Source: Pseudonocardia sp. SCN 73-27
GTDB taxonomy: Bacteria > Actinomycetota > Actinomycetes > Mycobacteriales > Pseudonocardiaceae
Assembly (NCBI GenBank): GCA_001725415.1
Contig: MEGH01000003.1
Span: 166,185 to 230,184 of the forward strand
Length of the DNA: 64,000 nucleotides
Direction of reading: 5' to 3'
Part shown: one piece after another, positions 60,446-64,000 of the stretch
Layout of the letters: each line of letters begins with the position of its first letter
Position numbering within the stretch: the first letter of the stretch is position 1
Program-made: the position numbers and the translations under genes
Notes under the pieces: model-generated
Told to the model about the DNA's origin: nothing
What the model saw: the letters and a program-made list of their open reading frames with translations, nothing else
Databases searched by the model: none

Positions 60446-60591
60446 GCGCGTTCCTTCCCGTCGACGAGCTCGGCGGTGATCCGCTCCCGCAGCGGACCCT
60501 TCTGGATCTTGGTGGCGGACATCGGCCACTCCGTGACGAAGCGGACGTGGCGGGGAACCGTGAACCGGGCGGGCACCGCGGCGCAGTGCTC
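60442..60591 (-). pseudogene. C-terminal remnant of an AMP-forming acyl-CoA ligase
   Basis: About 49 codons ending at 60,442 read PARFTVPRHVRFVTEWPMS and ATKIQKGPLRERITAELV, the last subdomain of ANL ligases with the A10 lysine, but the remaining 460 residues are missing. The stop still overlaps the alcohol dehydrogenase start (GTGA), so a complete ligase once preceded that gene in the operon. Confidence 0.75.
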
Positions 60592-60596
60592 CTGGA

Positions 60597-60683
60597 GCTG
60601 CCATCGGCGCCGGCGTCCGCGGCGGCGACGGCCGCGATCAGCCCCGCCCCACCGGTGCCGAGCACACAGACACGGGCGGCCAT
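60597..60683 (-). pseudogene. N-terminal remnant of an FAD-dependent oxidoreductase
   Basis: From ATG 60,683 the sequence reads MAARVCVLGTGGAGLIAAVA and ends after about 29 residues, a classic FAD-binding beta-alpha-beta start of the 3-ketosteroid dehydrogenase/succinate dehydrogenase flavoprotein type. It then runs into the ligase remnant in another frame. The two fragments mark a single deletion that removed most of both genes. Confidence 0.65.
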
Positions 60684-60708
60684 GGCACACCTCCGGGGAC
60701 GTCATCGT

Positions 60709-60726
60709 CTACCGGTCGTTTGGTAG
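60709..60726. promoter_or_regulatory. Putative operator, inverted repeat CTACC-N8-GGTAG
   Basis: CTACCGGTCGTTTGGTAG, 26 bases before the flavoprotein remnant start. Each half conforms to CGNYYGGTAG read outward. The same half-site occurs at 60,990-60,999 before the divergent acyl-CoA ligase. This looks like a TetR-type operator, but no regulator gene is within the window nearby. Confidence 0.6.
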
Positions 60727-60734
60727 TGACGAGG

Positions 60735-60945
60735 TTAGCAAGCCCTCTGCACGGAGGCCACCCCTTCGACGACCCGCACCCGCGCGCCGCCACGCACGAC
60801 GTCGAGCCACACCGCGCACTCGACCGCCCGGTGCCGCGTTCGGGATCGGCCGGAGCGCCGACGACGTCGCGCACCAGGTGGTCGACGTACTCCTCGACAC
60901 GGAAGCAGCCGCCGGGGAAGCGATGTCCCACTCCTGCCGACATGC
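60735..60945 (-). other. Divergent intergenic region, possible small gene relic
   Basis: Nothing firmly identifiable. A minus-strand frame beginning near 60,945 (MSAGVGHRFPGGCFRVEEYV) followed by a different frame ending at 60,735 (AVWLDVVRGGARVRVVEG) has plausible codon use and may be a frameshifted small gene. No family was recognised. Confidence 0.25.
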
Positions 60946-60980
60946 CGGCTCCCTTGCCGTCCGAGGACGCTCCACGATAG

Positions 60981-60999
60981 CTTGTCAAACGATTGGTAG
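60981..60999. promoter_or_regulatory. Putative operator upstream of acyl-CoA ligase
   Basis: CTTGTCAAACGATTGGTAG shares CAAACGA-N2-GGTAG with the reverse complement of the site at 60,709-60,726. It lies 18 bases before the ligase start, so binding would block transcription or initiation. Confidence 0.5.
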
Positions 61000-61016
61000 A
61001 CAGCCGGAGGCCGCGC

Positions 61017-62579
61017 ATGACGACCGTCCCCGATCTGCTCGACCGCCGTGCCGTCGACAGCCCCGACCAGGGCGTCGTCTTCCCCGACGCGCGCATGACC
61101 TACCCCGAGCTGGCCGTGGCGTCGCGCGTCGCGGCCCGCGCCCTGCACGCCCACGGCGTCCGCGCGGGCGACAGCGTCGGGCTGCTGCTGCCCGGCCGGC
61201 TCGACAGCGTCCTGTGGTGGCTCGCCGCCGCGCGGATCGGCGCCGTCACCGTGCCGATCAACGTGCGGCTGAAGGCCCGCGAGCTGGCCTACATGATCGA
61301 GAACTCCGACATGGTCGTACTGCTGGCCGCGGCGGAGTTCGCGCCCGTGCTGGCCGACGTGGCAGCCCCGCGGCTGCGCACGATCGTCTCTCTCGACGCC
61401 GACACCCCGCCGGGCTGGACCTCGCGCGCCGAACTGGAGTCTCGGCTGTCGCCGGAGGCGGATGCTGCCGGCAGGGTCGCATCCGAGGACCCGGTCGTCA
61501 TGCTCTACACCTCCGGGACGACGTCGCGTCCCCGCGGCTGCCTGCACAGCCACGCATCGCTCGTCGAGGAGGGCGAGGCCGTCACCGAACGCCTCGGCCT
61601 GCGACCCGACGACCGCTTCTGGACCCCGCTGCCGATGTTCCACTGCGGCGGCTTCGACGTCGCCGTGAGCGCGATGGCCGGACGCTGCGGCATGGTCCAC
61701 GTCGGCACCTTCGAGCCCGCCCGGGCCCTGGCCCAGCTCGCCGACGAACGCTGCACCGTCGGGTTCCCGGCCTTCGACACGATCTGGGTGCCCGTGCTCG
61801 ACCATCCCTCGTTCCCCGACACCGACCTGTCCGCGTTGCGGATGGTCCTCAACGTCGGCAGTCCCGAACGGATGCGGTCGATGCAGGCGCGGCTCCCGCA
61901 CGTCGTGCAGATGTCGTGCACCGGGTCGACCGAGTCGTTCGGGTTCTGCTGCATGGGCTCCCCCGACGACCCCGCCGAGGTCCGCGCCACCACCTGCGGG
62001 CGCCCGTTGCGGCACATGCAGGCGCGGGTCGTCGACCCGGAGACGGGCGTCGACGTGGCGCCGGGAACGCCGGGCGAGTTCCGGTTCCGCGGCGGCTCGC
62101 GCTTCATGCGCTACCACCGCGACGACGCACTGACCGCCGAGCGGATCGACGCCGACGGCTGGTACTCGTCGGGCGATCTCGTCGTCGCCGACGCCGAGGG
62201 CCGCATCGCGTTCGTGTCGCGGCTCAAGGACATGCTCAAGGTCGGCGGGGAGAACGTCGCCGCCGCCGAGCTCGAGGGCTTCCTCAGCGAGCACCCGGCC
62301 GTAGGGCTCGTCCAGGTCGTCGCCGCCCCCGACGCCCACTACGGCGAGGTGCCCGCCGCGTTCGTCCAGCTCCGCGTGGGCGCGACCGCCACCGAGGACG
62401 AACTGATCGACTTCTGCCGCGGCTCCATCGCCGGGTTCAAGGTGCCGCGCTACGTGCGGTTCGTCGACGAGTGGCCGATGTCGGGGACGAAGGTCCAGAA
62501 GTTCCGACTGCGCGACGCGCTCGCCGCCGAGCTCTCCGCCGCCGGCGTCACCGAGGCCCCGCGTCCCACCCCGGCGTGA
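61017..62579 (+). CDS. Acyl-CoA synthetase (AMP-forming, ANL superfamily)
   Basis: 520 residues from ATG 61,017 (MTTVPDLLDRRAV) with GGAGG six bases upstream. Motifs are YTSGTTSRPRGCLHSH (A3), GSTESFGF, DGWYSSGDLVV and SRLKDMLKVGGENVAAAELE; the A10 lysine region reads SGTKVQKFRLRD. It is strongly similar to the ligase at 55,696 throughout, pointing to paralogues. Divergent from the alcohol dehydrogenase operon and sharing putative operators with it. Confidence 0.93.
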   Translation: MTTVPDLLDRRAVDSPDQGVVFPDARMTYPELAVASRVAARALHAHGVRAGDSVGLLLPGRLDSVLWWLAAARIGAVTVPINVRLKARELAYMIENSDMVVLLAAAEFAPVLADVAAPRLRTIVSLDADTPPGWTSRAELESRLSPEADAAGRVASEDPVVMLYTSGTTSRPRGCLHSHASLVEEGEAVTERLGLRPDDRFWTPLPMFHCGGFDVAVSAMAGRCGMVHVGTFEPARALAQLADERCTVGFPAFDTIWVPVLDHPSFPDTDLSALRMVLNVGSPERMRSMQARLPHVVQMSCTGSTESFGFCCMGSPDDPAEVRATTCGRPLRHMQARVVDPETGVDVAPGTPGEFRFRGGSRFMRYHRDDALTAERIDADGWYSSGDLVVADAEGRIAFVSRLKDMLKVGGENVAAAELEGFLSEHPAVGLVQVVAAPDAHYGEVPAAFVQLRVGATATEDELIDFCRGSIAGFKVPRYVRFVDEWPMSGTKVQKFRLRDALAAELSAAGVTEAPRPTPA

Positions 62580-62700
62580 CCGGCACCCGCGTGACCGGCG
62601 TCCCGGGCCAGGCAAGCTCACGGCAAACAGTTCGGAAGCGACTGTCCAATCACAGCCCGGCATGCCGTTGACCGGGCGATGACCCGGTAGCGTCATCCCC

Positions 62701-62949
62701 ATGAACGACGCGACCGTGCCCCTCCGAGCGGCGACCCCCCGGCGCAGCCCCGCCTTCGCCATCGCCGTCACGTGGGCCCTGGCCGCGATCGTCACCCTCT
62801 GCGTCGCCGCCGAGACGCGCATCGGCCCGGTGATCCTGAAGCTCACCCCGAAGCACGGCGTGCACATGGGCGACCTCGCGGTGTTCTTCGGCTGCACCGC
62901 GATCGCGCTCGTCGTCACCGCGGCGCTCCTGTCCCGCCCACGCCGCTGA
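62701..62949 (+). CDS. Small two-helix membrane protein, unknown
   Basis: 82 residues from ATG 62,701. Hydrophobic segments at about 19-37 and 59-77 form a hairpin with a short loop (RIGPVILKLTPKHGVHMGD) between them and a basic C-terminus. I recognise no family. Codon usage fits a real actinobacterial gene. Confidence 0.65.
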   Translation: MNDATVPLRAATPRRSPAFAIAVTWALAAIVTLCVAAETRIGPVILKLTPKHGVHMGDLAVFFGCTAIALVVTAALLSRPRR

Positions 62950-63015
62950 CCGCCGGACGCTGATCGTCTCCAAACGAGACGTCACCCGGCGGGAGTTCCC
63001 GCTACGGTGCCGCTC

Positions 63016-63297
63016 ATGGCGGCCGACATCGACGTCCTCGACGCCCTGAACAACGTCCCCGCCCTGCGCGGCGCGCAGGTGTGGGAGATCGTCCGGTGCT
63101 GCCGCGCGTTCCGGGAGCATCCCGACGGGGGTGACCAGACCGTGGAGATCGAGATCAGCTCCGACGGCGCGGGGCGGTACATGGTCGTCGCCACCGACAT
63201 CGCGCGCGGCCTCACCGCCCAGGGCGTCCCCATGCCCGGACTGAACGGCGCGGTCAACATGGTGCCCTGGTACATGCTCGACGACCCCGCGTCGTGA
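63016..63297 (+). CDS. Conserved-looking hypothetical protein
   Basis: 93 residues from ATG 63,016 (MAADIDVLDALNNVPALRG); a GTG at 63,007 would add three. Cytoplasmic, mixed alpha/beta, with two adjacent cysteines (RCCRAF) and a C-terminal PWYMLDD. I do not recognise it. It precedes the sixA-like gene by 40 bases and may share its transcript. Confidence 0.6.
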   Translation: MAADIDVLDALNNVPALRGAQVWEIVRCCRAFREHPDGGDQTVEIEISSDGAGRYMVVATDIARGLTAQGVPMPGLNGAVNMVPWYMLDDPAS

Positions 63298-63337
63298 CAG
63301 CGGGCAGACAGCCCGCCGCTGCGGGAGGATCACGACC

Positions 63338-63820
63338 ATGAGCGACCGCCGGCTCGTGATCCTGCGACACTCCAAATCGGACTGGTCGGTGGACGCACCC
63401 GACCACGCCCGCCCACTCAACGTGCGCGGGCGCCGCGACGGCCCCGAGGCCGGGCGCTGGCTGCGGATGAACGTCGGCACCCCCGACGCCGTGATCTGCT
63501 CCTCGTCGACCCGGACCCGCCAGACCTGGGAGCTCGCGTCCGCCGCGCTGCGCGAACCGCCGGAACCGGAGTTCACCGACGACGTCTACGACGCCTCCGC
63601 CGTGCAGTTGCTCGAGGTCGTCCGGGGCCTGCCAGACTCGGCCGCCTGTGTGCTGCTCATCGGCCACAACCCGGGCGTCGAGGACCTGACGACGCTGCTC
63701 GCCGGCGAGTACCTGCCCATGACGACGTCGGCCGTCGCGGTGCTGGCCTGGCCCGGATCATGGAGCCACGTCGGCCTGCACCCCGCCACGCTCGAGGCGC
63801 ACGCCGTCCCCCGCGGCTGA
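63338..63820 (+). CDS. sixA: SixA-type histidine phosphatase
   Basis: 160 residues. LVILRHSKSDW has the catalytic RH pair at 10-11 (RHS instead of RHG is usual in SixA proteins), VICSSSTRTRQTW provides the phosphate pocket and LLIGHNPGVEDL the second histidine. SixA members dephosphorylate phosphohistidine on relay or PTS proteins. Confidence 0.9.
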   Translation: MSDRRLVILRHSKSDWSVDAPDHARPLNVRGRRDGPEAGRWLRMNVGTPDAVICSSSTRTRQTWELASAALREPPEPEFTDDVYDASAVQLLEVVRGLPDSAACVLLIGHNPGVEDLTTLLAGEYLPMTTSAVAVLAWPGSWSHVGLHPATLEAHAVPRG

Positions 63821-63852
63821 CCCGGACGAGGACGACCGCCAACCTCACCCCG

Positions 63853-64000
63853 GTGACGTTCACCGAGACCGTCGTCGCCCCACCTGCCACGGGCTGCAGC
63901 CGCGCCGACATCTCCGTCACCCTGACCGCGCCGGCGACGGTCGCCCCGAACGGCACCGTCCAGGCGGTGGTCACCGTCCGCAACAACGGTCCGTTCGACG
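63853..64000 (+). CDS. Possible secreted/surface protein fragment, DUF11-like repeat, cut by window end
   Basis: An open plus-strand frame reads VTFTETVVAPPATGCSRA and then SVTLTAPATVAPNGTV and VTVRNNGP, the pattern of DUF11/CARDB-type beta-sandwich repeats of surface proteins. No signal peptide precedes it (nearest in-frame start GTG 63,853), so the gene start is unclear or lost; it continues beyond the window. Confidence 0.4.
   Translation, partial: MTFTETVVAPPATGCSRADISVTLTAPATVAPNGTVQAVVTVRNNGPFD

Noticed and set aside
59645-62671. About 1000-codon plus-strand open frame
   Set aside because: Shadow of the alcohol dehydrogenase (antisense) and of the acyl-CoA ligase (shifted frame); Arg/Pro-rich with no domain pattern.

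Overview
The window looks like chromosomal DNA of a high-GC actinomycete. GTG and TTG starts are frequent, genes are packed with 4-base stop/start overlaps, and there is an NDMA-type alcohol dehydrogenase. The block SCO1664-family / DUF3090 / MSMEG_4193-family phosphatase / uppP is characteristic of Actinobacteria. Style and content fit Pseudonocardiaceae, probably Pseudonocardia, but that assignment is inference. No rRNA or CRISPR array was seen; there is one tRNA (Leu, GAG).

Bases 1-40,000 form an accessory catabolic island. A 12-gene minus-strand operon (12,764 down to 919) starts from a clear promoter at 12,839-12,867. It encodes a phthalate-type Rieske oxygenase, a tiny Cys/His-rich protein, two LigJ-like amidohydrolases, an acyl-CoA dehydrogenase, an NDP-forming acyl-CoA synthetase, a class II aldolase/decarboxylase, a LigB-type extradiol dioxygenase, three tandem RraA-type aldolases and a Gfo/Idh/MocA dehydrogenase. 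Together these resemble a ring-hydroxylation, decarboxylation and 4,5-meta-cleavage route (Pht/Lig logic) for an unidentified aromatic acid. Divergently there is a 7Fe ferredoxin, an MFS permease, a luciferase-like monooxygenase and an SDR.

A second minus-strand operon (33,382 down to 20,533) starts from a near-consensus promoter at 33,457-33,485. It encodes a PhyH-type dioxygenase, a complete ribose-type ABC importer, an SDR, a HyuA/HyuB pair whose HyuB ends in a zinc-ribbon-like tail, another SDR, an enolase-superfamily (MLE-like) enzyme and a signal-less solute-binding-fold protein. Its downstream end runs into a decayed molybdenum hydroxylase (coxS/coxM/coxL type) and an SDR relic. Further right are an OYE-family flavoenzyme, a second SDR-MLE pair, a CapA-like phosphoesterase and a GntR/FadR-type regulator. 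The island ends at an IS110-type transposase relic near 40 kb and a truncated MFS gene tail.

From about 40 kb onward the content is housekeeping: a lipoprotein, an esterase, gnd, the SCO1664-DUF3090-phosphatase-uppP block, an aldo/keto reductase that has lost catalytic residues, DUF5703, a phosphodiesterase-like protein, a quinone reductase-SDR pair, an M20 peptidase, tRNA-Leu and an ArsR-SRPBCC-DUF899 operon with visible operators. A small acyl-CoA-ligase/SDR/NTF2/NDMA-alcohol dehydrogenase cluster follows; it contains a deletion scar that joins remnants of two genes. Three related 36-40 bp palindromes occur only in this right-hand part, in line with the island having a different history.
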